Assembly (NCBI RefSeq): GCF_026343185.1
Contig: NZ_JAPEMA010000001.1
Span: 1,860,001-1,924,000, forward strand
Length of the DNA stretch: 64,000 nucleotides
Origin: Streptomyces sp. NBC_00091
GTDB taxonomy: Bacteria > Actinomycetota > Actinomycetes > Streptomycetales > Streptomycetaceae
Direction: 5' to 3'
Shown: positions 42,690 to 50,958 of the stretch, piece after piece
Layout of the letters: every line of letters starts with the position of its first letter
Position numbering within the stretch: the stretch's first letter is position 1
Notes under the pieces: model-generated
What the model saw: the letters and a program-made list of their open reading frames with translations, nothing else
Databases searched by the model: none
What the model was told of the DNA's origin: nothing
Position numbers and translations under genes: made by a program

Positions 42690-43916
42690 ATGACCTCTGC
42701 AACGCCTTCCTCCGAGCGCCGGGTGTCCGCCCGTATCGGCGCCATTTCCGAGTCCGCCACCCTCGCCATCGACGCCAAGGCCAAGGCGCTCAAGGCCGCC
42801 GGGCGCCCGGTGATCGGCTTCGCCGCGGGCGAGCCGGACTTCCCGACCCCGGACTACATCGTCGAGGCGGCGGTCGAGGCCTGCCGCAACCCGAAGTACC
42901 ACCGCTACACGCCGGCCGGCGGCCTCCCCGAGCTCAAGTCCGCCATCGCCGCGAAGACGCTGCGCGACTCGGGCTACGAGGTCGAGGCCTCCCAGGTCCT
43001 GGTGACCAACGGCGGCAAGCAGGCCATCTACGAGGCCTTCGCGGCGGTCCTCGACCCGGGCGACGAGGTCATCGTCCCGGCCCCGTACTGGACCACCTAC
43101 CCGGAGTCGATCCGCCTCGCCGGCGGTGTCCCGGTCGAGGTCGTCGCCGACGAGACCACCGGCTACCGGGTCTCCGTCGAGCAGCTGGAGGCCGCGCGCA
43201 CCGAGCGGACCAAGGTCGTCCTGTTCGTCTCCCCCTCCAACCCGACCGGCGCGGTGTACAGCGAGGACGACGCCCGCGCCATCGGCGAGTGGGCCGCCGA
43301 GCACGGCCTGTGGGTCATGACCGACGAGATCTACGAGCACCTGGTCTACGGCGACGCGAAGTTCACCTCGCTGCCCGTGCTGGTGCCGGCCCTGCGCGAC
43401 AAGTGCATCATCGTCAACGGCGTCGCCAAGACGTACGCCATGACCGGCTGGCGCGTGGGCTGGGTCATCGCCCCGCAGGACGTCGTCAAGGCCGCGACCA
43501 ACCTCCAGTCGCACGCCACCTCCAACGTCTCCAACGTGGCCCAGGTCGCCGCACTGGCCGCCGTCTCGGGCAACCTGGACGCCGTCGCCGAGATGCGCAA
43601 GGCCTTCGACCGCCGCCGCCAGACGATGGTGAAGATGCTCAACGAGATCGACGGGGTCCTCTGCCCGACCCCCGAGGGCGCGTTCTACGCGTACCCGTCG
43701 GTCAAGGAGCTGCTCGGCAAGGAGATCCGCGGCAAGCGCCCGCAGACCTCGGTCGAGCTCGCCACGCTGATCCTCGACGAGGCCGAGGTCGCGGTCGTCC
43801 CGGGCGAGGCCTTCGGCACCCCGGGCTACCTGCGCCTGTCCTACGCCCTGGGCGACGAGGACCTGGTCGAGGGCGTGTCCCGCATCCAGAAGCTCCTGGC
43901 GGAAGCCAAGGCCTAG
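42690..43916 (+). CDS. Pyridoxal-phosphate-dependent aspartate aminotransferase (class I)
   Basis: A 408-aa fold-type I aminotransferase that uses 2-oxoglutarate to make aspartate/oxaloacetate, and in related enzymes also prephenate. Motifs: [16 protein letters not shown] (72-87), [10 protein letters not shown] (181-190), [12 protein letters not shown] (211-222) and the Schiff-base lysine K247 in [15 protein letters not shown]. The start is ATG 42690 ([17 protein letters not shown]); residues above it in the frame do not resemble the family and overlap the trpT promoter region. It is divergent from trpT-secE. A clear ribosome site is missing (GGGACG at 10 bases). Confidence 0.9.
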   Translation: MTSATPSSERRVSARIGAISESATLAIDAKAKALKAAGRPVIGFAAGEPDFPTPDYIVEAAVEACRNPKYHRYTPAGGLPELKSAIAAKTLRDSGYEVEASQVLVTNGGKQAIYEAFAAVLDPGDEVIVPAPYWTTYPESIRLAGGVPVEVVADETTGYRVSVEQLEAARTERTKVVLFVSPSNPTGAVYSEDDARAIGEWAAEHGLWVMTDEIYEHLVYGDAKFTSLPVLVPALRDKCIIVNGVAKTYAMTGWRVGWVIAPQDVVKAATNLQSHATSNVSNVAQVAALAAVSGNLDAVAEMRKAFDRRRQTMVKMLNEIDGVLCPTPEGAFYAYPSVKELLGKEIRGKRPQTSVELATLILDEAEVAVVPGEAFGTPGYLRLSYALGDEDLVEGVSRIQKLLAEAKA

Positions 43917-43941
43917 GCCTCCGGCGGTTCCGCAGCCAGAC

Positions 43942-43983
43942 CCTGAGCGGCGGCTCCCCCATCCCGGGGAGCCGCCGCTCAGG
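43942..43983 (+). terminator. Terminator after aminotransferase gene
   Basis: A perfect 18-bp stem beginning CCTGAGCGGCGGC (43942-43959 with 43966-43983), 6-base loop, 25 bases past the stop. Confidence 0.88.
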
Positions 43984-44026
43984 CGTTCCACCGCCCCTTC
44001 GGCGTTCACGTACGAGCCGACGCCGG

Positions 44027-44107
44027 CCAAATCCAGCCCCGCCGGCGCTTGAGGCGCGGGTCCGGGCGGCGCCCCGGGAAGCCCCGCGCAGCGGCAGCGC
44101 AGCCCCG
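44027..44107. repeat. Streptomyces-type intergenic repeat
   Basis: The run beginning AAATCCAGCCCCGCCGGCGC, continuing TTGAGGCGCGGGTCCGGG, belongs to a short dispersed repeat I have often seen between Streptomyces genes (CAGCC-CGCCGGCGTTTGAGGCGCGGG pattern). It fills the space between the terminator and add; no function is known to me. Confidence 0.55.
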
Positions 44108-44181
44108 CTCTCGCGTTCGGGCAAGCCCCCGAAAGGTAAAACCCCCTCCCGCCGAGCGCAGCGGTAAGGCAGGATCACCAG

Positions 44182-45201
44182 ATGGAGCACGTACGCGATC
44201 TCACGCTTCTGCCGAAAGCCCACCTGCACCTGCACTTCACCGGCTCGATGCGCCCGTCGACCCTGCTGGAGCTCGCCGACAAGTACGGCGTCCGCCTCCC
44301 CGACGCCCTGACCGCCGGGGAGCCACCCAAGCTGCGCGCCACCGACGAGCGCGGCTGGTTCCGCTTCCAGCGGCTCTACGACGCCGCCCGCAGCTGCCTG
44401 CGTGAGCCCGAGGACATCCGGCGCCTGGTCCGCGAGGCGGCCGAGGAGGACGTGCGGGACGGCAGCGGCTGGCTGGAGATCCAGGTCGACCCCACCTCCT
44501 ACGCGCCCCTCCTCGGCGGGATGATCCCGGCCGTCGAGATCATCCTGGACGCCGTCGACAGCGCCTCCCGCGAGACCGGCCTCGGCATGCGGGTCGTCAT
44601 CGCCGCCAACCGCATGAAGCACCCCCTCGACGCCCGCACCCTCGCCCGCCTGGCCGTCCGCTACGCCGACCGCGGCATCGTCGGCTTCGGGCTCTCCAAC
44701 GACGAGCGCCGCGGCATGGCCCGCGACTTCGACCGGGCCTTCGCCATCGCCCGCGAGGGCGGCCTGCTCGCGGCCCCGCACGGCGGCGAGCTGACCGGCC
44801 CCTCCTCCGTCCGCGACTGCATCGACGACCTGCACGCCGCCCGCATCGGGCACGGCGTACGGGCCGCCGAGGACCCCCGGCTGCTGAAGCGGCTCGCCGA
44901 CCGGCAGATCACCTGCGAGGTCTGCCCGGCCTCCAACGTGGCGCTCGGCGTGTACGAGCGGCCCGAGGACGTGCCGCTGCGCACCCTCTTCGAGGCCGGG
45001 GTGCCGATGGCCCTGGGCGCGGACGACCCGCTGCTCTTCGGGTCCCGGCTCGCGGCCCAGTACGAGATCGCCCGCCGCCACCACGCCTTCACGGACGCGG
45101 AGCTCGCCGAGCTGGCCCGCCAGTCGGTGCGCGGTTCGGCCGCGCCGGAGGACGTACGGGCCAAGCTGCTGGCCGGGATCGACCACTGGCTCGGCGCGTA
45201 G
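44182..45201 (+). CDS. add: Adenosine deaminase
   Basis: A 339-aa enzyme that hydrolyses adenosine to inosine and ammonia. The zinc-site residues are recognisable: H16 and H18 in KAHLHLHFTGS, H200 with catalytic E203 in PHGGEL, H224 in IGHG, and D281/D282 in LGADDPLLF. ATG start with GCAGGA seven bases away. Streptomyces often have several add genes; this one is alone between an aminotransferase and murB and could also act on related nucleosides. Confidence 0.92.
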   Translation: MEHVRDLTLLPKAHLHLHFTGSMRPSTLLELADKYGVRLPDALTAGEPPKLRATDERGWFRFQRLYDAARSCLREPEDIRRLVREAAEEDVRDGSGWLEIQVDPTSYAPLLGGMIPAVEIILDAVDSASRETGLGMRVVIAANRMKHPLDARTLARLAVRYADRGIVGFGLSNDERRGMARDFDRAFAIAREGGLLAAPHGGELTGPSSVRDCIDDLHAARIGHGVRAAEDPRLLKRLADRQITCEVCPASNVALGVYERPEDVPLRTLFEAGVPMALGADDPLLFGSRLAAQYEIARRHHAFTDAELAELARQSVRGSAAPEDVRAKLLAGIDHWLGA

Positions 45202-45218
45202 GACCCACCCCCTGAGCG

Positions 45219-45635
45219 TCAGCGCGTGAGCCGCAGGTCCCCCTCGTAGCAGTCGGCCCGTACCCGGTGGCCGTCCGGGAAGCCGATCTCCAGGTGGGTG
45301 CGGCCCTGCTCGGGCAGCGCGAACTCGGCGACGGACTCGACGATCTGGCCGAGGTGGCGCAGGAAGGGGTGGTCGCCCAGGTCCTCGCCGACCTCGACCC
45401 GGCCCCACTCCCCCATGTCGTACGGCTCGTGGGGCTGGGCGGACTCGACGATGAGGCACTGGTCGGACCCGGTGGTGATCCGCGTGGAGTCTCCGGCGCT
45501 GTCGATCAGCCAGACGTCGAGCGGTGCCTCGGAGCGCTCGCCCTCGCAGATGTGCCAGGACGCGACGACCCGCTGGATCTCGCGTCCCACCAGTCGTGTG
45601 GGGTCCGTACCGGCCCCGTGCAGGGGGCAGTGCAT
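45219..45635 (-). CDS. Conserved-looking protein of unknown function
   Basis: A 138-aa protein I do not recognise. It is hydrophilic, acidic, without signal peptide or membrane segment: MHCPLHGAGTDPTRLVGREI, a middle VWLIDSAGDSTRITTGSDQC and a C-terminal GFPDGHRVRADCYEGDLRLTR. The pattern of beta-type segments suggests a small compact domain; two Cys near the N-terminus (3 and 30) do not form a known motif. The ATG starts one base after the murB stop, so it is probably translated with murB. Codon use is typical of the genome. Confidence 0.7.
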   Translation of the reverse strand: MHCPLHGAGTDPTRLVGREIQRVVASWHICEGERSEAPLDVWLIDSAGDSTRITTGSDQCLIVESAQPHEPYDMGEWGRVEVGEDLGDHPFLRHLGQIVESVAEFALPEQGRTHLEIGFPDGHRVRADCYEGDLRLTR

Positions 45636-45636
45636 G

Positions 45637-46692
45637 TCAGATGCTGACGCCGACCGTCACCGGCTCGTTGACGAGGGTGACGCCGAACGCCGCGTGGACT
45701 CCCGCGACGACCTCCCGGGCCAGGGCGAGGAGGTCCTCGGTCGTGGCCTCGCCCCGGTTGGTGAGGGCGAGGGTGTGCTTGGTGGAGATGCGGGCGGGGC
45801 CGCTGCCGTAGCCCTTGGTGAAGCCGGCCTTGTCGATCAGCCAGGCCGCGCTGGTCTTCGTACGGCCCTCGCCGGCCGGGTAGGCGGGCGGGGCGGTGTC
45901 GGCGCCGAGGCGGTCCTGGACGCGGGCGAGGAAGGCCGCGTAGGCCTCGTCGGTCAGGATCGGGTTGTGGAAGAAGGAGCCGGCGGACCAGGTGTCGTGG
46001 TCGGCGGGGTCGAGGACCATGCCCTTGCCGGCGCGCAGGCGCAGTACGGTCTCGCGGGCGCGGGCGGCCGGGACGCGGTCGCCGGCCTCGACGCCGAGGG
46101 CGCGGGCCGTCTCGGGGTACTTGACCGGGGCGGAGAGGCCGCCCGCGTCCTCCAGGGCGAAGCGCACGCGCAGGACGACGTAGCGGTCGGGCTGGTCCTT
46201 GAAGGTGCTGTTGCGGTAGCGGAAGGCGCACTCGGCGGCGGTGAGGGTGACCGTCTCGCCGGTGGTGCGGTCGTAGGCGACGACCTCGGTGATGGTCTCG
46301 CAGACCTCCTGGCCGTACGCCCCGACGTTCTGGATCGGGGTGGCACCGGCCGAGCCGGGGATTCCGGCGAGGCACTCGATGCCGGCGAGCCCGGCCTCGA
46401 CGGTGCGGGCGACGGCGTCGCTCCAGTTCTCGCCGGCCGCGAGCTCGAGGGTGGTGCCGTCGAGCGTGAAGCCGGTGGTGGCGATGCGCAGGGCGGTTCC
46501 GGCGAAGCCCTGGTCGCCGATGACCAGGTTGCTGCCGCCGCCGATGACCAGCAGCGGGGTGCCGCTCGCGTCCGCGGCACGGACGGTTTCGACGACCTCG
46601 GCGTCGGTGGTCGCGGTGACCAGCCGGGCCGCGGGGCCGCCGAGGCGGAAGGTGGTCAGCGGGGCGAGGGGGGCATCGTGGAGTTCCTGCAC
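45637..46692 (-). CDS. murB: UDP-N-acetylenolpyruvoylglucosamine reductase
   Basis: MurB (351 aa), an FAD/NADPH enzyme making UDP-MurNAc for peptidoglycan. FAD motif GGGSNLVI (51-58); IPGSAGATPIQNVGAYGQEV (111-130) and FRYRNSTFK (157-165) line the active site; the proton donor Ser is S239 in AGSFFHNP. The GTG at 46692 gives VQELHDAPLAPLTTFRLGGP, the family N-terminus. There is no clear ribosome site, and TACTCT lies just upstream, so a leaderless message is possible. Confidence 0.95.
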   Translation of the reverse strand: MQELHDAPLAPLTTFRLGGPAARLVTATTDAEVVETVRAADASGTPLLVIGGGSNLVIGDQGFAGTALRIATTGFTLDGTTLELAAGENWSDAVARTVEAGLAGIECLAGIPGSAGATPIQNVGAYGQEVCETITEVVAYDRTTGETVTLTAAECAFRYRNSTFKDQPDRYVVLRVRFALEDAGGLSAPVKYPETARALGVEAGDRVPAARARETVLRLRAGKGMVLDPADHDTWSAGSFFHNPILTDEAYAAFLARVQDRLGADTAPPAYPAGEGRTKTSAAWLIDKAGFTKGYGSGPARISTKHTLALTNRGEATTEDLLALAREVVAGVHAAFGVTLVNEPVTVGVSI

Positions 46693-46737
46693 GCGGACAA
46701 GAGTACGGGCCGTCCCCCTCGCATCCCGGAGGGGCAC

Positions 46738-47136
46738 TCAGTAGCCGTGCTTCTGCTCGGCCAGACGGCGCTCCGCCTCGGCCCAGGTGATGGGCAGTTC
46801 CGAGGCAGGAACGGTCCAGAAGGTGAAGGCGGATTCCTTCATGTACGCGCTGGCCGCGCGGGAGCTGGAGCGGTGCGGCTCGCTGCGGGCGAAGCGGTAG
46901 AGCGCGTCCCGGTCCTCCCAGGCGGAGAGGGTGAGGAAGGTGCGGCCGAGGACCCTGGCACGGAGGGCCACGCCGTGGGCGCCGGGGGCCTTGCGGATCT
47001 GGCCGATGATGCCGGGCGCCTTGAGGAAGAACCTCACGGCGCCGGTGAGGGTGGCGGTCTCGAAGCGGGAGGCCATGACGTAGACCTCGGCGTCGGGCGC
47101 GGCCTGGGTGGGCGTGGACCAGGGGATGTCGGGCAT
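46738..47136 (-). CDS. Small ABM-like (dimeric alpha/beta barrel) protein
   Basis: A 132-aa protein starting MPDIPWSTPTQAAPDAEVYV at ATG 47136 with GGAGAC upstream. The body (AEVYVMASRFETATLTGAVR, then GAHGVALRARVLGRTFLTLS, AWEDRDALYRFARSEPHR) follows the beta-alpha-beta-beta pattern of antibiotic-biosynthesis-monooxygenase/DUF3291-type proteins, including the TLSAWEDRDAL segment. Members modify or detoxify aromatic compounds or bind haem, but here no activity can be stated. It is 65 bases below the exporter gene and may share its transcript. Confidence 0.6.
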   Translation of the reverse strand: MPDIPWSTPTQAAPDAEVYVMASRFETATLTGAVRFFLKAPGIIGQIRKAPGAHGVALRARVLGRTFLTLSAWEDRDALYRFARSEPHRSSSRAASAYMKESAFTFWTVPASELPITWAEAERRLAEQKHGY

Positions 47137-47201
47137 GACGGGTCTCCTTCGCATGGGTCTGGAGTCGTACGTACCGGGGTGGGTCAGCCGTACGGGGTGG
47201 G

Positions 47202-48644
47202 TCAGCCGACGGGCACCTTGGCGGCCGCGGGGAGCGGGCCGGCGGCGGTGACCGGTGAGGTCTTCGCCCTGCGCGGGAGCAGCAGGGCGAGGGCGGCGGC
47301 CAGGGCCACCGCGGCGGCGCCGATCCACAGGGCGGGGACGGTGCCGTCGGTGAAGGTCTGCGGGGTGTCGTAGCCGCCCTGCGCGGAGAAGACCGAGGCC
47401 AGGACCGCCACCCCGAGGGCCCCGCCGACCTCGCGGAGGGCGTTGTTGGCGCCGGAGGCCTTGCCCTGGTCGGCGGGGGTCACCGTGGACATGAGCACGT
47501 TGCCGGCGGGGGCGAAGTACAGGGACATGCCGATCCCGCTCAGGACGAGCGCCGGGAGCTGGGCGGCGTACGAGACGTCCGTGCTCAGGATCACGGCGAA
47601 CCAGCCGAGCCCGAGTGCCTGAAGCGCCAGCCCGGCGACGACCACGGGCCGGCCGCCGATCCGGTCGGACAGCATCCCCGCTATCGGGGCGACGATGATC
47701 GCCATTCCGGTCCAGGGCAGCATGCGCAGGCCGGCCTGGGTGGGCGAGTAGCCGGCGACGCCCTGGAGGAACTGGCTGAGCAGGAAGATCGACCCGAACA
47801 TCCCGAGGTACATCAGCAGGCTGGCGATGTTGATCCCGAAGAAGCCCCGGTTGCGGAAGAGGCGCATGGGGAGCATGGGGTTCGCGTTGCGGAAGCCGTG
47901 GTGGACGAAGCCGCCGATGAGCGCGCTGCCCGCGATCAGGCCGGTCAGGACGGGGGCGCTGGTCCAGCCGTCGGCGTTGGCGTTGACCAGGGCGTAGACG
48001 ACCCCGAAGAGACCACCGCTGATGAGGAGGGTGCCGGGGATGTCGAGGCGGGAGTTCGGGGCGGTGGACTCGGTGAGACGCAGGCGGGCGAGCGGGATCA
48101 GGGCGAGGCCGACGGGCACGTTGAGCCAGAAGATCCACTGCCAGGAGATGTGCTCGGTGAGGGTGCCCCCGATGAGGGGACCGCTGGCGACGGCCAGCCC
48201 GCCGACGGCTCCGTAGATCCCCAGGGCCATGCCCCGGCGCGCGGCCGGGACGGCGGCGGCGAGCAGGGTGAGGCTGAGCGGCATCATGACCGCCGCGCCG
48301 ACGCCCTGGACGGCGCGGGCGGCGATGAGCTGCCCGATCCCGGGCGAGAGGGCGGCAGCGGCGGAGGCACCCGTGAAGACCGCGAGCCCGGCGACGAAGA
48401 GCCGGCGCCGGCCGAAGCGGTCACCGAGGGCGGAGCCGAACATCAGCAGGACGGCGAAGGTGAGCGTGTAGGCGTTCACCGTCCACTCCAGGTCCTCCAG
48501 CTTGCCGCCGAGGTCGCCCCGGATGGCGGGGAGGGCGGTGGTGACGACGAGGTTGTCGAGGGCGGCCATGAAGCTGGCGGCCCCGGTGAGCACGAGGGCC
48601 CAGACGGCGGGCCTGCGGAGCTTCGTCTCTGCTTGCTGGGTCAC
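47202..48644 (-). CDS. DHA2-type (14-TM) major facilitator drug exporter
   Basis: A 480-aa proton-coupled exporter of the EmrB/QacA group in the cytoplasmic membrane. Conserved features: the ALDNLVVTTALPAI motif with D30 in helix 1, motif A GDRFGRRR (74-81), and motif C-like GGLAVASGPLIGGTL near helix 5; about 14 hydrophobic segments. The GTG start has AGGGGGAATC upstream. A TetR operator copy lies 18 bases above the start (48662-48681), so the gene should be repressed by the next gene up, tetR. The substrate cannot be predicted. Confidence 0.88.
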   Translation of the reverse strand: MTQQAETKLRRPAVWALVLTGAASFMAALDNLVVTTALPAIRGDLGGKLEDLEWTVNAYTLTFAVLLMFGSALGDRFGRRRLFVAGLAVFTGASAAAALSPGIGQLIAARAVQGVGAAVMMPLSLTLLAAAVPAARRGMALGIYGAVGGLAVASGPLIGGTLTEHISWQWIFWLNVPVGLALIPLARLRLTESTAPNSRLDIPGTLLISGGLFGVVYALVNANADGWTSAPVLTGLIAGSALIGGFVHHGFRNANPMLPMRLFRNRGFFGINIASLLMYLGMFGSIFLLSQFLQGVAGYSPTQAGLRMLPWTGMAIIVAPIAGMLSDRIGGRPVVVAGLALQALGLGWFAVILSTDVSYAAQLPALVLSGIGMSLYFAPAGNVLMSTVTPADQGKASGANNALREVGGALGVAVLASVFSAQGGYDTPQTFTDGTVPALWIGAAAVALAAALALLLPRRAKTSPVTAAGPLPAAAKVPVG

Positions 48645-48661
48645 GATTCCCCCTGAGGGTT

Positions 48662-48681
48662 GTTAGTTATTGCTGACTAAC
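48662..48681. promoter_or_regulatory. TetR operator at the exporter gene
   Basis: GTTAGT-TATTGCTG-ACTAAC, a dyad with 8-base spacer, directly upstream of the exporter ribosome site. Half-sites and spacing are the same as in the operator at 49326-49345. Confidence 0.7.
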
Positions 48682-48747
48682 TTTCGCGGGCAGAAAAAGA
48701 CGGCGGTGGGGGGCGGGGTGGGGATGGGGGCCTGGGGTGGGGCGGGG

Positions 48748-49317
48748 CTACTCCCCCTGGGGCTCCTTGGGCCGGCCTGAGGGGTACAGCCCCTCCCAGA
48801 TGGCGTGGCCGGGCGGGAAGCCCATGGCGGTGAGGGTGTTGATGAGCATGCCGTAGGCCATGAAGGTGGTGGTCTCGTCGACGTCCCCGCCGAACGGCAC
48901 CTTCACGGTGTTCCACAGTTCCATCCACCCCGCCCGTACGAGCTCACCGAGCTCGTGGTCGCCGGCCGCCTCGGCGGCGGCGACGGTGACGTACATCTGG
49001 AGCTGCATCTGCAGGACCTGCGGGTCGTCGGCGATGTGCCGGGTGTAGGCGTCGGCCATGGCGTGCACCGCGTCCTCCCCCCCGAGCCCGTCGGCGGCCT
49101 CGGCGAACACCTCCCGGGTGCGCTCCAAGCAGCGGGCGGCCGCCGCGAGGAAGATGGCCTGCTTGTTGGGGAACAGCCGGAAGAGGTACGGCTGCGAAAC
49201 CCCGACCCGCTTGGCGATCGCCTCGGTGGAGGTCCCGTAGTAGCCGCCGCGGGCGAACTCGTGAATCGCCGCGCGAATGACGCTCTCGCGCCGCTCGTCC
49301 GCACTCATCCTTGCCAT
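48748..49317 (-). CDS. TetR-family transcriptional repressor
   Basis: A 189-aa regulator. The N-terminal HTH spans about 14-56 (FARGGYYGTSTEAIAKRVGV and SQPYLFRLFPNKQAIF), typical of TetR; the rest is the helical ligand-binding and dimer domain, with Met/Gln-rich MQLQMYVTVAA. ATG start at 49317. It is upstream of the exporter on the same strand, 103 bases from it. Its own promoter overlaps an identical dyad, so it should repress itself and the exporter until a ligand binds. Confidence 0.92.
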   Translation of the reverse strand: MARMSADERRESVIRAAIHEFARGGYYGTSTEAIAKRVGVSQPYLFRLFPNKQAIFLAAAARCLERTREVFAEAADGLGGEDAVHAMADAYTRHIADDPQVLQMQLQMYVTVAAAEAAGDHELGELVRAGWMELWNTVKVPFGGDVDETTTFMAYGMLINTLTAMGFPPGHAIWEGLYPSGRPKEPQGE

Positions 49318-49323
49318 GAGTCG

Positions 49324-49353
49324 AAGTTAGTGCGCAATCACTAACTACGTCAA
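49324..49353 (-). promoter_or_regulatory. tetR promoter with embedded operator
   Basis: TTGACG (49353-49348), 18-base spacer, TAACTT (49329-49324) on the minus strand. The -10 ends six bases from the ATG, so the message is predicted leaderless. The dyad GTTAGT-GCGCAATC-ACTAAC at 49326-49345 fills the spacer and overlaps the -10; it extends to 8-bp arms (AGTTAGTG/CACTAACT) if the spacer is read as 6 bases. Confidence 0.75.
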
Positions 49354-49451
49354 GGGGGGGGGTGAGAGCGGCGGTGGGGGGGGCGGGGCTCGCACAATGG
49401 GCGGCGTCACGGGCTGACGGGGTTCCAGCTGGACCTGATCAGAGAAGGTAT

Positions 49452-49814
49452 GGGGCTTTCCCGTCAGTCTCATCGTCCTTCCGTGTCGTGCCGGCCTGTC
49501 AAGGGCGCTCACTTCGTTCGCGTCGCTTCGCGATGGCCTTCGGCCACCCTTGACAGACCGTCCCGCCCCGGAAAAACGAAGACTGCCGGGAAACCCCCAA
49601 AAGAACGGTCACGGGGCGGGAGCAGGAGAAGCGGCCCCGTCAGCGCTGAGACGAGGGGCCGGGCCTTGGCCTGCCGGGCATCCGGCCCTGGCCAGGAAGG
49701 GCCCAGGGCCGGGGGCCCGGGGCGCGTCAGATCGCTACGCGCTTCTCATATCTCAGCGCCTACCGACCGCCTTGGGCTGATCCCTGCACCAAATGGTGAT
49801 GAGGGTGAGGCGGG
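49452..49814. repeat. Large inverted repeat, left arm
   Basis: About 363 bases that recur inverted at 50085-50445 with roughly 90% identity, including a 63-base stretch (49719-49781 versus 50118-50180) that is perfectly complementary. The arm has three parts: an outer block with an internal CTGTCAAGGG/CCCTTGACAG stem (49496-49556) enclosing TGGCC-TTC-GGCCA; a GC-rich middle (about 49614-49718) that has diverged most; and an inner unit GCGCGTCAGATCGCTACGCG (49722-49741) followed by 57 conserved bases. No ORF here has a ribosome site. Confidence 0.85.
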
Positions 49815-50084
49815 GGGCCCGGGGCGCGTCAGATCGCTACGCGTTTCTCATTTCTCGGCCCTGCGAGTGGCAGAGGCCGCAGGGAGTGGTGCGAGAAGAA
49901 GCAGCAGCGCGCCCATGGCGGCTGTGAACCAACGACGGATCAGGCAAGCGGACCTCTCGGCGGAAAGACACCCCACCTCGCCGTGGTCAACCTGCGGTCA
50001 CCCTTGGTGCAGGTATCAGCCCAAGACGGCCGGCAGCCGCTGAGATCTGAGGAGCGCGTAGCGATCTGACGCGCCGCCTCGCTT
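49815..50084. repeat. Centre of the inverted repeat with two further partial units
   Basis: Between the arms are two additional copies of the 20-base unit: one direct (49824-49843, part of the longer run starting GGCCCGGGGC) and one inverted (50055-50074) that keeps a diverged version of the flanking sequence including CAGGTATCAGCCCAAG. So four copies of the unit exist in the order + + - -. The remaining ~150 bases (49860-50000) are unique. Short frames here are in repeat sequence. Confidence 0.75.
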
Positions 50085-50445
50085 CCCGCCTCACCCTGGT
50101 CACCATTTGGTGCAGGTATCAGCCCAAGGCGGTCGGTAGGCGCTGAGATATGAGAAGCGCGTAGCGATCTGACGCGCCCCCGGGCCCCCGGCCCTGGGCC
50201 CTCCCTGGACGGGCCCGGATGCCCGGCGTGGCAAGGCCCGGCCCCTCGCCTCATCGCTGAGGCGCCCGTCCCTGCCCCTTGGACCGTGCCGTTCTTTTGG
50301 GGGGTTCTCGGCAGTCCTTTGTCTTTCCGGGGCGGGACGGTCGGTCAAGGGTGGCCGAAGGCCATCGCGAAGCGACGCGACGAAGGAGCGCCCTTGACGG
50401 ACCGGCCCGACACGGAAGGACGATGGGACTGACGGGAAACCCCCA
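50085..50445. repeat. Large inverted repeat, right arm
   Basis: Mirror image of 49452-49814, ending with CGATGGGACTGACGGGAAAC and a C-run that matches the left end inverted. Its outer stem is GTCAAGGG/CCCTTGAC. The 20-base unit occurs inverted at 50158-50177. The element ends 84 bases from the hadB-like gene stop. Confidence 0.85.
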
Positions 50446-50528
50446 AACCGGCTCTGAGACCGCCCAGGTGAAACCCCGCCCCCCGCACCCCGCCCAGCCA
50501 TCAGGCCCCGCCCCGCCCCCGAAGGGCC

Positions 50529-50957
50529 TCAGGCCAGCTTGACCACCGCGCGGGACATGCCCAGGACCTTCTGGCCCGCGCTCATGGCCGTCAGGTCGAC
50601 CCGTACGCGGTTGTCCTCCAGCTTGGCGGCGACCTTCGCGGTGACCTCGATCAGCGCGCCCTGGTCGTCGTTCGGGACCACGACCGGCTTGGTGAAGCGG
50701 ACGCCGTACTCGACGACCGCGCCCGGGTCGCCCACCCAGTCGGTCACCACGCGGATCGCCTCGGCCATGGTGAACATGCCGTGCGCGATCACGTCCGGCA
50801 GTCCGACCTCCTTGGCGAACTTCTCGTTCCAGTGGATCGGGTTGAAGTCACCCGATGCCCCCGCGTAGCGGACGAGCGTGGCGCGCGTCACGGGGAAGGA
50901 CGCCGCCGGCAGCTCGGTGCCGACCTCGACGTCGGCGTAGTGGATCTGCGCGGTCAT
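50529..50957 (-). CDS. MaoC-like (R)-hydroxyacyl dehydratase subunit (HadB-like)
   Basis: A 142-aa hot-dog-fold hydratase. The catalytic signature YAGASGDFNPIHWNEKFAKE holds D37 and H42 (the Asp/His pair), followed by AHGMFTMAEAIRVV. In mycobacteria the equivalent HadB is the catalytic partner in HadAB/HadBC (3R)-hydroxyacyl-ACP dehydration for mycolates; Streptomyces make no mycolates, so its substrate here is unknown. It begins one base after its HadA-like partner's stop and probably forms a heterodimer with it. Confidence 0.85.
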   Translation of the reverse strand: MTAQIHYADVEVGTELPAASFPVTRATLVRYAGASGDFNPIHWNEKFAKEVGLPDVIAHGMFTMAEAIRVVTDWVGDPGAVVEYGVRFTKPVVVPNDDQGALIEVTAKVAAKLEDNRVRVDLTAMSAGQKVLGMSRAVVKLA

Positions 50958-50958
50958 C

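Noticed and set aside
45298..47373. A 691-aa plus-strand frame across the small gene, murB and the ABM-like gene
   Set aside because: Antisense to three supported minus-strand genes, Gly/Glu/Ala/Arg-rich, no family features.
46738..48138. A 466-aa minus-strand frame joining exporter region and ABM-like gene
   Set aside because: Only its last 132 codons are coding; the rest is the exporter gene in another frame.
49450..50043. A 197-aa frame inside the inverted repeat, with a repeated GGPGRVRSLRASHISA-like segment
   Set aside because: The repetition comes from the DNA repeat unit, there is no ribosome site, and third-position GC is not raised; similar products appear as false predictions.
49452..50445. 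A CRISPR array in the repeat-rich region
   Set aside because: Copies are inverted and unevenly spaced with no ~30-base spacers; no cas genes anywhere in the window.
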